64,000 bases of DNA. Source: Deinandra increscens subsp. villosa (taxonomy: Eukaryota > Streptophyta > Magnoliopsida > Asterales > Asteraceae). The translations under genes and the position numbers were made by a program. The stretch covers positions 38,139,874 to 38,203,873 of the forward strand of contig JBCNJP010000010.1 of assembly GCA_039602395.1 (NCBI GenBank), in the 5' to 3' direction. Below the pieces are notes generated by a model. The model was not told the DNA's origin, searched no databases, and saw nothing but the letters and a program-made list of their open reading frames with translations. Within the stretch, counting starts at the first letter, position 1. Every line of letters starts with the position of its first letter. Shown here one piece after another: positions 1 to 11,105 of the stretch.

Positions 1-128
1 AACTCCAGGTTCGGACCAAGTTCAGCGAGTCCGAACTCCAGGTTCGGACCAGGTTTGGCCAAGCATACTTTGACTTGATCTTGTACATAGCTTGATACTT
101 CACACGGCACACATATCAGGTATCAACA
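1..128 (-). mobile_element. Copia LTR, terminal part (copy 1)
   Basis: Identical to 6634-6761, the last 128 bp of the complete LTR at 6378-6761. It ends in TATCAACA, the mirror of the TGTTGATA start expected on the minus strand. It contains the paired motifs CCGAACTCCAGGTTCGG that mark the U3 of this family. Confidence 0.85.
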
Positions 129-633
129 GCGACCACAACTAGAATCTGAGTTTCCAGACACTTCGATCATCTACATGCTCGACTCAATAACCAAAACACA
201 TTTTCAAAATAGAATTTATCAGAGTTAAGCGATATTAACAAAAATATTGCAGAAGCATTTATCAATTTTAGAAAACCATTAGTTATCAAAACAAACATTG
301 CGGAAGCAAAACAAAAACAATTTAATTAGTCTTTCACCCAAGGCGATAATACAAGTTTAAACAAAACATAAAAAATGCAGACCAAGTACCAATGATCCTA
401 AGCGTGCGTGCCTTAGCGACTTCCTCCTAAGGACATGAGAAGAAACATGTAAAAGATCAACAAAGGTTGGTGAATTCACAGAGTTTAAAAGTAGGAAACA
501 TCGTTTTTCCGGAAAATATAAGTTTAACCAGTTACTCTCAACGAGACGTAACCCAGCAGGAATTCCATTCCCGAAAACAGTTCACCAAAAATAATAAAGC
601 AAAACATTTCATTTTATATACCTGGGTTAGCTA
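129..633 (-). mobile_element. Gypsy LTR remnant flanking the CACTA insertion (copy 1)
   Basis: Reads as the reverse of the 3' part of gypsy LTRs elsewhere in the window. A motif near 462-476 mirrors the GTGAACTCACCAACC motif at 20776 and 35872. The copia LTR cuts it on the left and the CACTA element cuts it on the right. The small open frame 467-682 runs through LTR sequence into the transposon and is not a gene. Confidence 0.6.
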
Positions 634-990
634 CACTACGTCAAAAATGACCTTTAGCCACTGTTTTTCTGAAAACGTGTAACTACTGTTTTAAAAAAAA
701 CGTGGCTAAAGGTAAGAAACACTAGCTTCAGCCACACATATTTTGTACCCGTGACCAAATATATAGCTTTTGGACCCTTTTAGCCACGTATGTTTTTATA
801 TATGTGACAACAACAATCAGGTGCAGAGGTTTTAGCCACTGTTTTACAAAAAAATGTGGCATTTATTTGCCACACTTAAAAAAGAGTTGCGAAATGCACC
901 AAACGGCCACAAATTTTTTATTCATGTGACAAAAAAAGAATATATATGATATCTTTGGTCACGCTTATATAATGTTATGTGACGGAAGAG
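634..990. repeat. CACTA subterminal repeats, left end (copy 1)
   Basis: Degenerate repeats of TTTAGCCAC and CGTGGCTAAA in both orientations, mixed with variants such as GCCACA and TGTGAC. Such subterminal arrays are typical transposase-binding regions of CACTA elements. The same array is at 7267-7623, and a longer one ends the element at 14030-14791. Confidence 0.8.
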
Positions 991-1079
991 TAGATTTTAG
1001 TACTTAGTAAATTAAAAGAAACAAAACTTTAAGAAAATAGTAAGACAATTATTAATGTGACTAAAAGTTTCAGTTCCCG

Positions 1080-1430
1080 CTTATCTAATTATCATTCTCC
1101 CGCTTATGTAATTTTCATTCTCCCGCTTATCTAATTTTCATAGACAAATTCCCACAATCATCCGTTCCAACCCTTTCCCTCTGCCATATCTCTCCCTCTC
1201 ATCTCTTCCCCAAACCTGAACCCTAATCGATCCCCCATGTCTCCCTCTCATCTCTCCCCAACAAATCTGAACCTCAATTGATGAGCACCACCATCCACCA
1301 GAAGACATGGCCAATAACAACAATCAACACCATCACAAATCGACCATTTCTGTCGCCACCTAGTGACTTTCTAACACGTTCGGCGAATATCCTTTGCTAT
1401 CGAAATTTCAGGTTGTGTTCGCCGTAAGGT
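1080..1430 (+). promoter_or_regulatory. Possible captured 5' leader region
   Basis: Pyrimidine-rich sequence (many CTCTCCCTCTC and CCCTAA runs) just inside the CACTA subterminal repeats, with short start-stop frames such as the one from 1308 (MANNNNQHHHK...). It resembles the 5' untranslated leader of a plant gene or LTR. I cannot assign it to a gene. The same sequence is at 7713-8063. Confidence 0.3.
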
Positions 1431-1699
1431 ATTTCATCGAGCTCATCTTAATTGCTTCGATTCGCTAATTAGGGATAGTACATTTTTATTCAGAATTTCC
1501 CTCGAGATAAAGTTTATCCTTCTTTGTGTGAATGTTGCTTCGATTCACAATTAGGGATCATATATCTTGTTAAAGGTTCCATATTATTTCAATCTAGATC
1601 AATTAAAGTTTCTCTTCACATTTGCTGAAATCATCAGGTGGGTAGCCTTTTTCTTAATTGTTTTTGTTTTTGTTTTTTTTTTGTTTTTGTTTTTTGCAG

Positions 1700-1785
1700 A
1701 TAAGGATCAGGGATTGGGGAAAGCACTAGTTGGGATCAATGCTTTCAGATTATACAAACGAGTGAGGGAGAAAGCTAATGAAGAG
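1700..1785 (+). pseudogene. Exon-like piece of unknown origin in CACTA (copy 1)
   Basis: A long pyrimidine tract and TTTTTTGCAG precede an open 86-bp stretch with coding-like composition: GLGKALVGINAFRLYKR followed by VREKANEE. It ends at GAG followed by GTTCTT. The flanks look like splice sites, so it is probably another captured exon, but I do not recognise the gene. The surrounding open frame (1567-1902) extends into intron-like T-rich sequence. The second copy is at 8333-8418. Confidence 0.4.
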
Positions 1786-3140
1786 GTTCTTAGGTTTCAC
1801 AGCTTCATAACCGATCTTAATTTCAGTTTTTGCTTCCACTTTTCTACTCAATTTTGGTTTCAGGTAATTTTCAGAGACGTCAATATTTGTTACCTATTTT
1901 GATTTAAGTTTTTAGTAACCAATTCGATGTTTCATCCTTTTAAATATTTTAGTTTTGCTTATTACCACCAGTTCTACAATTGTTATTACGAGCCCTAAAT
2001 TTGATTGTCTTTCTGATGATGTTGCCTGATGATTGATGATACTGAATTTTTTTGTATGTGTTTCGGATCATCAAATGAAGTTTTGGTTTGTGTTTATTAT
2101 TAGTAACATGAACTTTTGTTTTGAGGTTGATCTATATAGTTGATTAGGCCTCACCTCTTGATGTATGTACCAATCTAAACTATAACAATCTTGGAATGCA
2201 TCATTGTTTAGATGAGCAAGGATAGGAGTAAACTACCATATAATGAATTTGTATATATGCTAAACATCTTCAACTTGTGTTATTGTCAGTCCTAAATATG
2301 TAATTCATTTTGTCTTATTCTTATTAATTGAAATATAACATAGTGTGTTGTTGTGTGCAAATTTAGTATTTTTTTTTTTCATTTTGTAACAAGGGGTTGT
2401 GATCTCAGAAGATAAAACATGTTTGATATGGAAAAGATGTCAACTTCCTACCAAACGTTGTGATGTTTTAAAGCCTTATGACATATTAAAAGGTTTCACA
2501 TCATACAAGGTTTAAGTTTTTGTAACAGGGCCTATTATTTTGTATCAAACATATGAAAGGGTAAGGTTTATTCTGAGTTAAGCCTTTTATGTGTTTGATC
2601 ATTGATGGAATAATTTTAGATTTTGTTCTTTAAAGCTGTCAAATAAGTTTATGTTTAGATTTAACCATGAAGTTTATGATGCAGTTTTGTTGACATGTTC
2701 TTAATCAAATGATGAATGCACAATCTTGAGTGATGGTAAGATATGCAAGCTTACGACATCATTTTGGATCTGAGTTATCCTTTAAACTCATCTAAAGCAT
2801 TTCCTTTTTTTGTACCATCGAAAGACAGTGTATGGTTTAAGAGGATGCATTCATCATCGTGTTGGTTCATCAACGTAATAGCGATTAGCAAAGTATTATC
2901 ACCATTGATGCAATAATTAATTGTAGAAACTTATAATTGCAGGCTTGATTAAGATTTATGATTATATTCTCCGTATGATTTCATGTTTAACATGTTGGTT
3001 GATGCCTATATTGAAGGGTGAATATGCTCGGAATTATGAATAGAAAGGGTAAGTCTGTTTTTAGTGTTTTTTTGGTTTTGGTCATGTTTGTATCCCGGGT
3101 TACTATGCTTTAATTTTTCCTCTTCATGGGATAGTTTTTT

Positions 3141-3242
3141 GCTACCTGAGATGAATGTTAGAGATTGGAAACAATGGTCTATTCCTGGCTGTGATAGTAA
3201 GAAGAATTGGATGTTTATTGTTAGTCAAAGAATCAATGGTTA
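3141..3242 (+). pseudogene. Second unassigned exon-like stretch in CACTA (copy 1)
   Basis: Short open stretch reading LLPEMNVRDWKQWSIPG and continuing with CDSKKNWMFIVSQRING before a stop. The composition is coding-like but no clear splice acceptor is visible and I do not recognise the protein. The second copy is at 9774-9875. It may be another captured fragment or chance. Confidence 0.25.
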
Positions 3243-3720
3243 GTGCAGAGTCTTGGTTTGCATTTGGCTGATCAGACTTATAAGGGTAACAGCATCATAG
3301 AGGTCTTTTAGTTCTGTTAATGGGGATGCAGGTTCTATATTTAGAGTCTTTTATCAGCCTTGTACAATGATCACTGAGATTTGTAGCATAACTATTGAGA
3401 CCTGGCAGATTGGGGATAAAAGAATAACATGTATATGGACTTTTGTGGTTAAACTAACGAGTCAATAAATGACATTGAACCCAAACCCAGGTCAGAGTTA
3501 AAGGATATTAACTGATTGAGGATTATGAGGTTAGAGCACATAACAGTTTGATACATGCTTTGTCAATACTTGATGTTAAGTGTCATAACATGTTTCGAGT
3601 AATCTGGTGGTTGGGCTTCTGAAATTAAACATGCGAGGACTTGCTATAAGTTTTTATTTGAGTATATTGATGGTTGTCAACTTATTATTATTACTAATAC
3701 GATGTTGGTATTGATTTTAG

Positions 3721-3843
3721 GAGCAACGTTGGATGCCAACTGTGGATCGAATGGCAGGTTCCAATATTCCATCTTTGGCTGCTATGGAGCAGACTCGTAT
3801 GCTAGCACACACTATAGCTCAGAATAACAATCCTAAATTTCAG
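3721..3843 (+). pseudogene. PEX5: PEX5 exon fragment (copy 1)
   Basis: A 41-codon exon between an AG acceptor (TTGATTTTAG) and a GT donor. It encodes AAMEQTRMLAHTIAQ and then NPKFQ. This matches the N-terminal half of plant PEX5, the cytosolic receptor that brings PTS1 cargo to peroxisomes. In the gene the next exon continues NSKFLQFVSKMSR, and that exon is present here at 4292 with its intron still between. The TPR cargo-binding domain is absent. The exon is open, but only a small part of a protein of about 700 residues is present. Confidence 0.85.
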
Positions 3844-4291
3844 GTTATATTAATAGATTCATCTTTCTTTAGGTTGTGATTTAGCTCAGAACAACAAAAA
3901 AGTTTGATCCGTCAGATAGAGCGGAATGAATCATTCATGAAGTAACCATTGAACTGATTTCATTCCTTTCATAAATGAAATGTTATAATGTAACTCAGTT
4001 CTATTTGTCTAATTTCAACTAACTTTATAAAAATGTTTAAAATTAACGTAATTACTATTTTCTTTTCAGAAACTAAAAATATACCTTTTTAATATACCGA
4101 TTGATACACAATAACCTTGATTAATGGTCAACATTAGTTACATTTACATAAATATTCAGTAACCTTCATACAAGTCAACTAATCATTATGACAGAATGGA
4201 ATGCTCCAATCTATTCTTTTATCATTACATTCTTGCTTTTCAAGGGTCGGTATGAACTTATTTGATAATGATGTTATTTGGTAATATGCAG

Positions 4292-4394
4292 AACTCAAAG
4301 TTCCTTCAGTTTGTTTCAAAGATGAGTCGTGTCACGTAACGCAGCAGTTGAAAGTGTTTCGGATGTTATTAAGTATATCTGGCCTAACTGGAAG
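4292..4394 (+). pseudogene. Chimeric exon: PEX5 joined to TRF4-like polymerase (copy 1)
   Basis: It starts after TATGCAG with the PEX5 continuation NSKFLQFVSKMSR (4292-4330) and then passes into a TRF4-like sequence, AVESVSDVIKYIWPNWK, up to the donor at 4395. The two parts are in different frames: the PEX5 frame meets TAA at 4337-4339, while the TRF4 frame runs from about 4335. The join is therefore an out-of-frame DNA fusion inside one exon. The usual PEX5 continuation GELII is missing. Confidence 0.85.
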
Positions 4395-4472
4395 GTGTGT
4401 TTTAAAAAGATATATTATGGTCTTGGTATATCTAGAAAGATGCATGATTTCATGGTTTGTATTCGTTTGCAG

Positions 4473-4914
4473 GTTGAAGTTTTTGGTTCATTCATGACTG
4501 CTTTGTTCCTACCAAGCAGCGATGTTGATGTAAGACCAGTCATTTTCTTAGTTAAAATTTGGAAGTTTGGAACATAATTCTTGATTCATTGTAACTATTC
4601 AGTTATTTTTTTCTCACGAAGTCATTCACATTTGCTTGTTTTACATTTCTGTTTCTTATATAATCATTTAAATAATATGATCTTAAAACTGTAGATGGTG
4701 ATATTAGAATCACGTATTAGAACTCCTCAGATGGGCTTAGTTGCTCTCTCTAGGGCTTTGTCACAGAGTGGTGTTGCAAAAAAGGTACAAGCACTTTCTA
4801 ATATTTGGTAAACCCAAAGTCACTTCCATCAAAATTTTGTCTTATTCTTATGTATGGATATATGTATATTTATTGTGGAATATATCAGGTAATTGCCAAG
4901 GCTCGTGTGCCAAT
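4473..4914 (+). pseudogene. TRF4/PAPD5-like poly(A) polymerase exons (copy 1)
   Basis: Three exons with good splice sites follow the chimeric exon: 4473-4529 (VEVFGSFMTALFLPSSDVD), 4695-4784 (RIRTPQMGLVALSRALSQSG...) and 4889-4914 (VIAKARVPI). They form the start of the nucleotidyltransferase core of a non-canonical poly(A) polymerase; the GS signature and the paired aspartates of SDVD are visible. The TRF4/5 family tails nuclear RNAs for exosome decay. The series stops where a MITE enters the exon at 4915. Confidence 0.9.
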
Positions 4915-5320
4915 CTTGGTTTTAAAACGCTCAAAGCGCACAAAAGCGATAAGGTCCCAAAAAAAAGCGTAAAGCGCAAAGCGCAAAAGCGGCGGGCTTT
5001 TCGTACGCGAGGCACACATGTTTAAATAAACCTTGTAAATTAATTATATGTCACTTATAACACATAAAATACACACATATATATACTAACATCAAAATTC
5101 TAGTCACCAGAAAGGTTATGAATTAAGAAAGTCATTATAGCATGCAAATCATTAACATTATAACATATGATATGATCCATGTAAACTTAATACTCTAATA
5201 CAATTATACAAAGCATAAAAATATGATAGTCTAATACAATTATAAAATCAGTAAATGCAGAAAATCAGGAATTAGAGAGAAGAACAGGGAGAAAAACAAC
5301 TACTACACAACAACAATTAA
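4915..5320. mobile_element. hAT-like MITE, truncated (copy 1)
   Basis: It begins CTTGGTTTTAAAACGC right after GTGCCAAT (4907-4914), as in the complete copy at 11548-12364. It breaks off at 5320, where the duplicated block ends. The left end is rich in AAAGCGC motifs. Confidence 0.75.
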
Positions 5321-5652
5321 GGTTTAGTTGCTGCATTTATCTGATAAAAGTGAAAACCCTAATCTCTCTCTTTCTCTCTAATTTTCAGCAACAAGAAAGA
5401 ACCCTAGGGGTTTCGATTTCTTGTGTGGTTCGACCAAGCCATCTTCATCAAGAGGAGTTCGTGATCAGTACTAGCATACATACATCGGTGTGTCGTGTGT
5501 ACGATCGTAGAGGGATTTACTTCAAATCCTAGAAGATCTTCTCTTACCGAGTTAAAAAGGTACACATTATCTATCCGGTTAGTTAGATTAATTTATAGGA
5601 AAAATATCCGCTGCGTACTCGTGTTTTTGATAATTAGTTATATAACCTAACA
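5321..5652 (+). mobile_element. LTR end fragment
   Basis: Not part of the duplicated block. It contains a leader-like stretch (CCCTAATCTCTCTC), an AG-type junction and a final TATAACCTAACA at 5641-5652, which looks like the end of a plus-strand LTR. No TG start is visible on the left, and what follows is a gag fragment, not a primer site. I take it as a truncated solo LTR of unknown family. Confidence 0.4.
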
Positions 5653-5896
5653 GCATCAAGATCTTGAAGTTCCTTATAATCTCCTTCTTCAGTTGGTCGT
5701 TCATACAACTTTCAAATCGGAATCCATAAATGAATATCATTTGTGCTAATGTATGTAGAAAACCGTTCTTCCAATTTTGATAATCTTCTAGCTTCAACAA
5801 TTTGGGAACTTTCTGACTTGTTCCAATTTCATTATCAAAATTCAACATGGTTCGCATCGCACTTTGCATTGCAACAAATGCATGAAATTCCGACAT
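5653..5896 (-). pseudogene. Copia gag, N-terminal fragment
   Basis: Starting at the ATG on the minus strand (5896), it reads MSEFHAFVAMQSAM and then KVPKLLKLEDYQNW. This is the beginning of a UBN2/copia-type gag closely related to the gag at 49231-50472. After about 45 residues the frame shifts relative to the homologue, and the gene ends at the LTR fragment. No pol is present. Confidence 0.8.
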
Positions 5897-6377
5897 CGTT
5901 TGAAAACTTTTAGATTCCGCCGACCGAATTTGCTCCTAACCAATAACTGACCTCCGAACTCTGTCCGAACCTAAAACCAAAGTCCGAACTTCGATCGAAC
6001 CTATGTAGCTCCGATCTCGCACCGATCTAACTCCGAACCTCGACCGAACTAGACCAAACCTCAAAATTCTCACCGAAGATGGACCGAACGTCGACGAAAC
6101 TTGATGTTCAGGGCGGTTACACCGAGCCTGAACAGTGAACTCCGAACCTTGATTTCATTTTTCAAAAACGCGCGAAAATGGATTGTTTTTTATGAAACTC
6201 GTTACTGAAGATCAGAAAAACTGATAAGAAGTGATTTTGGAGCAGATTTGACACCAAAAACTCGACAGAATTGATGAAAAACACAAATACAAACTCGAGA
6301 AACTCCAAAAACACTTCAAAAATCCGAATATAGCAACCACAGATCAGTAGAGTGAACCAGAAAGCTCTGATACCAAT
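5897..6377 (-). repeat. Copia 5' leader with CCGAAC repeats and primer site
   Basis: Between the gag start and the LTR lies an untranslated leader. Its gag-proximal half (about 5925-6150) is an irregular array of CTCCGAACT and ACCGAACT motifs, read as AGTTCGGAG on the transcript strand. The LTR-proximal end holds the primer site GCTCTGATACCA (6364-6375), the reverse of TGGTATCAGAGC, complementary to the 3' end of initiator Met-tRNA. Confidence 0.8.
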
Positions 6378-6761
6378 TGAAAATGTGTGAGCATCGGATC
6401 GTCTACTCGATCTAGCTAATCGGACATCAAAACGTAATTAACAGATTGTTTTATTGATCAAAACGAACAATTACAATTAGTGAACCACTCAGAATATAGA
6501 CATAGAGAAACACCTTCAGAAACACACACTTAGCAGAAATCTCCCATACTCAGAACCACCTATTACAAAGATCGAATACCTATTTATACCCAGCTGGCCG
6601 ATCCCTATCCGAACCCCAGGTTCGGCCAGTCCGAACTCCAGGTTCGGACCAAGTTCAGCGAGTCCGAACTCCAGGTTCGGACCAGGTTTGGCCAAGCATA
6701 CTTTGACTTGATCTTGTACATAGCTTGATACTTCACACGGCACACATATCAGGTATCAACA
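6378..6761 (-). mobile_element. Copia 5' LTR
   Basis: A 384-bp LTR bounded by TGAAAATG and TATCAACA, next to a primer site. On the minus strand it has paired CCGAAC...GTTCGG palindromes upstream of a TATA-like TATAAATA. It has the same plan as the LTRs at 48370-48719 and 22144-22481. It is inserted in the gypsy LTR remnant that starts at 6762. The open frame across 6516-6743 follows the palindromes and is not a gene. Confidence 0.85.
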
Positions 6762-7266
6762 GCGACCACAACTAGAATCTGAGTTTCCAGACACTTCGAT
6801 CATCTACATGCTCGACTCAATAACCAAAACACATTTTCAAAATAGAATTTATCAGAGTTAAGCGATATTAACAAAAATATTGCAGAAGCATTTATCAATT
6901 TTAGAAAACCATTAGTTATCAAAACAAACATTGCGGAAGCAAAACAAAAACAATTTAATTAGTCTTTCACCCAAGGCGATAATACAAGTTTAAACAAAAC
7001 ATAAAAAATGCAGACCAAGTACCAATGATCCTAAGCGTGCGTGCCTTAGCGACTTCCTCCTAAGGACATGAGAAGAAACATGTAAAAGATCAACAAAGGT
7101 TGGTGAATTCACAGAGTTTAAAAGTAGGAAACATCGTTTTTCCGGAAAATATAAGTTTAACCAGTTACTCTCAACGAGACGTAACCCAGCAGGAATTCCA
7201 TTCCCGAAAACAGTTCACCAAAAATAATAAAGCAAAACATTTCATTTTATATACCTGGGTTAGCTA
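6762..7266 (-). mobile_element. Gypsy LTR remnant flanking the CACTA insertion (copy 2)
   Basis: Same as 129-633. Here the other side of the CACTA insertion is also present: LTR-like sequence resumes at 14792 after the TSD CTA (7264-7266 and 14792-14794). The CACTA element therefore landed in an existing reversed gypsy LTR. Confidence 0.65.
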
Positions 7267-8332
7267 CACTACGTCAAAAATGACCTTTAGCCACTGTTTT
7301 TCTGAAAACGTGTAACTACTGTTTTAAAAAAAACGTGGCTAAAGGTAAGAAACACTAGCTTCAGCCACACATATTTTGTACCCGTGACCAAATATATAGC
7401 TTTTGGACCCTTTTAGCCACGTATGTTTTTATATATGTGACAACAACAATCAGGTGCAGAGGTTTTAGCCACTGTTTTACAAAAAAATGTGGCATTTATT
7501 TGCCACACTTAAAAAAGAGTTGCGAAATGCACCAAACGGCCACAAATTTTTTATTCATGTGACAAAAAAAGAATATATATGATATCTTTGGTCACGCTTA
7601 TATAATGTTATGTGACGGAAGAGTAGATTTTAGTACTTAGTAAATTAAAAGAAACATAACTTTAAGAAAATAGTAAGACAATTATTAATGTGACTAAAAG
7701 TTTCAGTTCCCGCTTATCTAATTATCATTCTCCCGCTTATGTAATTTTCATTCTCCCGCTTATCTAATTTTCATAGACAAATTCCCACAATCATCCGTTC
7801 CAACCCTTTCCCTCTGCCATATCTCTCCCTCTCATCTCTTCCCCAAACCTGAACCCTAATCGATCCCCCATGTCTCCCTCTCATCTCTCCCCAACAAATC
7901 TGAACCTCAATTGATGAGCACCACCATCCACCAGAAGACATGGCCAATAACAACAATCAACACCATCACAAATCGACCATTTCTGTCGCCACCTAGTGAC
8001 TTTCTAACACGTTCGGCGAATATCCTTTGCTATCGAAATTTCAGGTTGTGTTCGCCGTAAGGTATTTCATCGAGCTCATCTTAATTGCTTCGATTCGCTA
8101 ATTAGGGATAGTACATTTTTATTCAGAATTTCCCTCGAGATAAAGTTTATCCTTCTTTGTGTGAATGTTGCTTCGATTCACAATTAGGGATCATATATCT
8201 TGTTAAAGGTTCCATATTATTTCAATCTAGATCAATTAAAGTTTCTCTTCACATTTGCTGAAATCATCAGGTGGGTAGCCTTTTTCTTAATTGTTTTTGT
8301 TTTTGTTTTTTTTTTGTTTTTGTTTTTTGCAG

Positions 8333-8418
8333 ATAAGGATCAGGGATTGGGGAAAGCACTAGTTGGGATCAATGCTTTCAGATTATACAAACGAGTGAGG
8401 GAGAAAGCTAATGAAGAG
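8333..8418 (+). pseudogene. Exon-like piece of unknown origin in CACTA (copy 2)
   Basis: Identical to 1700-1785 (GLGKALVGINAFRLYKR). It lies between a T-rich acceptor and a GT donor, about 1.9 kb upstream of the PEX5 exon in the complete transposon. Confidence 0.4.
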
Positions 8419-10353
8419 GTTCTTAGGTTTCACAGCTTCATAACCGATCTTAATTTCAGTTTTTGCTTCCACTTTTCTACTCAATTTTGGTTTCAGGTAA
8501 TTTTCAGAGACGTCAATATTTGTTACCTATTTTGATTTAAGTTTTTAGTAACCAATTCGATGTTTCATCCTTTTAAATATTTTAGTTTTGCTTATTACCA
8601 CCAGTTCTACAATTGTTATTACGAGCCCTAAATTTGATTGTCTTTCTGATGATGTTGCCTGATGATTGATGATACTGAATTTTTTTGTATGTGTTTCGGA
8701 TCATCAAATGAAGTTTTGGTTTGTGTTTATTATTAGTAACATGAACTTTTGTTTTGAGGTTGATCTATATAGTTGATTAGGCCTCACCTCTTGATGTATG
8801 TACCAATCTAAACTATAACAATCTTGGAATGCATCATTGTTTAGATGAGCAAGGATAGGAGTAAACTACCATATAATGAATTTGTATATATGCTAAACAT
8901 CTTCAACTTGTGTTATTGTCAGTCCTAAATATGTAATTCATTTTGTCTTATTCTTATTAATTGAAATATAACATAGTGTGTTGTTGTGTGCAAATTTAGT
9001 ATTTTTTTTTTTCATTTTGTAACAAGGGGTTGTGATCTCAGAAGATAAAACATGTTTGATATGGAAAAGATGTCAACTTCCTACCAAACGTTGTGATGTT
9101 TTAAAGCCTTATGACATATTAAAAGGTTTCACATCATACAAGGTTTAAGTTTTTGTAACAGGGCCTATTATTTTGTATCAAACATATGAAAGGGTAAGGT
9201 TTATTCTGAGTTAAGCCTTTTATGTGTTTGATCATTGATGGAATAATTTTAGATTTTGTTCTTTAAAGCTGTCAAATAAGTTTATGTTTAGATTTAACCA
9301 TGAAGTTTATGATGCAGTTTTGTTGACATGTTCTTAATCAAATGATGAATGCACAATCTTGAGTGATGGTAAGATATGCAAGCTTACGACATCATTTTGG
9401 ATCTGAGTTATCCTTTAAACTCATCTAAAGCATTTCCTTTTTTTGTACCATCGAAAGACAGTGTATGGTTTAAGAGGATGCATTCATCATCGTGTTGGTT
9501 CATCAACGTAATAGCGATTAGCAAAGTATTATCACCATTGATGCAATAATTAATTGTAGAAACTTATAATTGCAGGCTTGATTAAGATTTATGATTATAT
9601 TCTCCGTATGATTTCATGTTTAACATGTTGGTTGATGCCTATATTGAAGGGTGAATATGCTCGGAATTATGAATAGAAAGGGTAAGTCTGTTTTTAGTGT
9701 TTTTTTGGTTTTGGTCATGTTTGTATCCCGGGTTACTATGCTTTAATTTTTCCTCTTCATGGGATAGTTTTTTGCTACCTGAGATGAATGTTAGAGATTG
9801 GAAACAATGGTCTATTCCTGGCTGTGATAGTAAGAAGAATTGGATGTTTATTGTTAGTCAAAGAATCAATGGTTAGTGCAGAGTCTTGGTTTGCATTTGG
9901 CTGATCAGACTTATAAGGGTAACAGCATCATAGAGGTCTTTTAGTTCTGTTAATGGGGATGCAGGTTCTATATTTAGAGTCTTTTATCAGCCTTGTACAA
10001 TGATCACTGAGATTTGTAGCATAACTATTGAGACCTGGCAGATTGGGGATAAAAGAATAACATGTATATGGACTTTTGTGGTTAAACTAACGAGTCAATA
10101 AATGACATTGAACCCAAACCCAGGTCAGAGTTAAAGGATATTAACTGATTGAGGATTATGAGGTTAGAGCACATAACAGTTTGATACATGCTTTGTCAAT
10201 ACTTGATGTTAAGTGTCATAACATGTTTCGAGTAATCTGGTGGTTGGGCTTCTGAAATTAAACATGCGAGGACTTGCTATAAGTTTTTATTTGAGTATAT
10301 TGATGGTTGTCAACTTATTATTATTACTAATACGATGTTGGTATTGATTTTAG

Positions 10354-10476
10354 GAGCAACGTTGGATGCCAACTGTGGATCGAATGGCAGGTTCCAATAT
10401 TCCATCTTTGGCTGCTATGGAGCAGACTCGTATGCTAGCACACACTATAGCTCAGAATAACAATCCTAAATTTCAG
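10354..10476 (+). pseudogene. PEX5: PEX5 exon fragment (copy 2)
   Basis: Identical to 3721-3843. It encodes 41 residues including AAMEQTRMLAHTIAQ and ends NPKFQ at the donor, as in plant PEX5, the PTS1 import receptor. A 448-bp intron separates it from the next PEX5 exon at 10925. Confidence 0.85.
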
Positions 10477-10924
10477 GTTATATTAATAGATTCATCTTTC
10501 TTTAGGTTGTGATTTAGCTCAGAACAACAAAAAAGTTTGATCCGTCAGATAGAGCGGAATGAATCATTCATGAAGTAACCATTGAACTGATTTCATTCCT
10601 TTCATAAATGAAATGTTATAATGTAACTCAGTTCTATTTGTCTAATTTCAACTAACTTTATAAAAATGTTTAAAATTAACGTAATTACTATTTTCTTTTC
10701 AGAAACTAAAAATATACCTTTTTAATATACCGATTGATACACAATAACCTTGATTAATGGTCAACATTAGTTACATTTACATAAATATTCAGTAACCTTC
10801 ATACAAGTCAACTAATCATTATGACAGAATGGAATGCTCCAATCTATTCTTTTATCATTACATTCTTGCTTTTCAAGGGTCGGTATGAACTTATTTGATA
10901 ATGATGTTATTTGGTAATATGCAG

Positions 10925-11027
10925 AACTCAAAGTTCCTTCAGTTTGTTTCAAAGATGAGTCGTGTCACGTAACGCAGCAGTTGAAAGTGTTTCGGATGTT
11001 ATTAAGTATATCTGGCCTAACTGGAAG
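10925..11027 (+). pseudogene. Chimeric exon: PEX5 joined to TRF4-like polymerase (copy 2)
   Basis: Identical to 4292-4394. The PEX5 part NSKFLQFVSKMSR (10925-10963) is joined out of frame to the TRF4-like part. The PEX5 frame stops at 10970-10972 (TAA). The TRF4 frame AVESVSDVIKYIWPNWK runs to the donor at 11028. Confidence 0.85.
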
Positions 11028-11105
11028 GTGTGTTTTAAAAAGATATATTATGGTCTTGGTATATCTAGAAAGATGCATGATTTCATGGTTTGTATTCGTT
11101 TGCAG

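Larger units (their letters stand above)
1..5320. repeat. Large tandem duplication, copy 1
   Basis: This block matches 6634-11953 at a constant offset of 6,633 bp with no indel seen. By eye I found two differences: A at 1023 against T at 7656, and C at 4958 against A at 11591. It holds the tail of a copia LTR, a gypsy LTR remnant and the first 4.7 kb of a CACTA transposon. Similarity stops abruptly after 5320, inside a MITE. The left limit lies outside the window. It could be a very recent duplication or an assembly duplicate. Confidence 0.95.
634..5320 (+). mobile_element. CACTA transposon with captured gene pieces, truncated copy
   Basis: It begins with TIR CACTACGTCAAAAATG directly after CTA (631-633) and is the same as 7267-11953. 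It is cut off at 5320 within the nested MITE, so it lacks the right TIR, the later TRF4 exons and the ARF and Raf pieces. It cannot move by itself. Confidence 0.88.

Noticed and set aside
1138..1323. 61-codon minus-strand frame repeated at 7771-7956
   Set aside because: It is the complement of a pyrimidine-rich leader. The repetition is explained by the large duplication, not by selection.
4292..4914. PEX5-TRF4 fusion protein
   Set aside because: The PEX5 frame ends at TAA 4337-4339 and the TRF4 frame differs, so the exon join does not give a continuous fusion protein.
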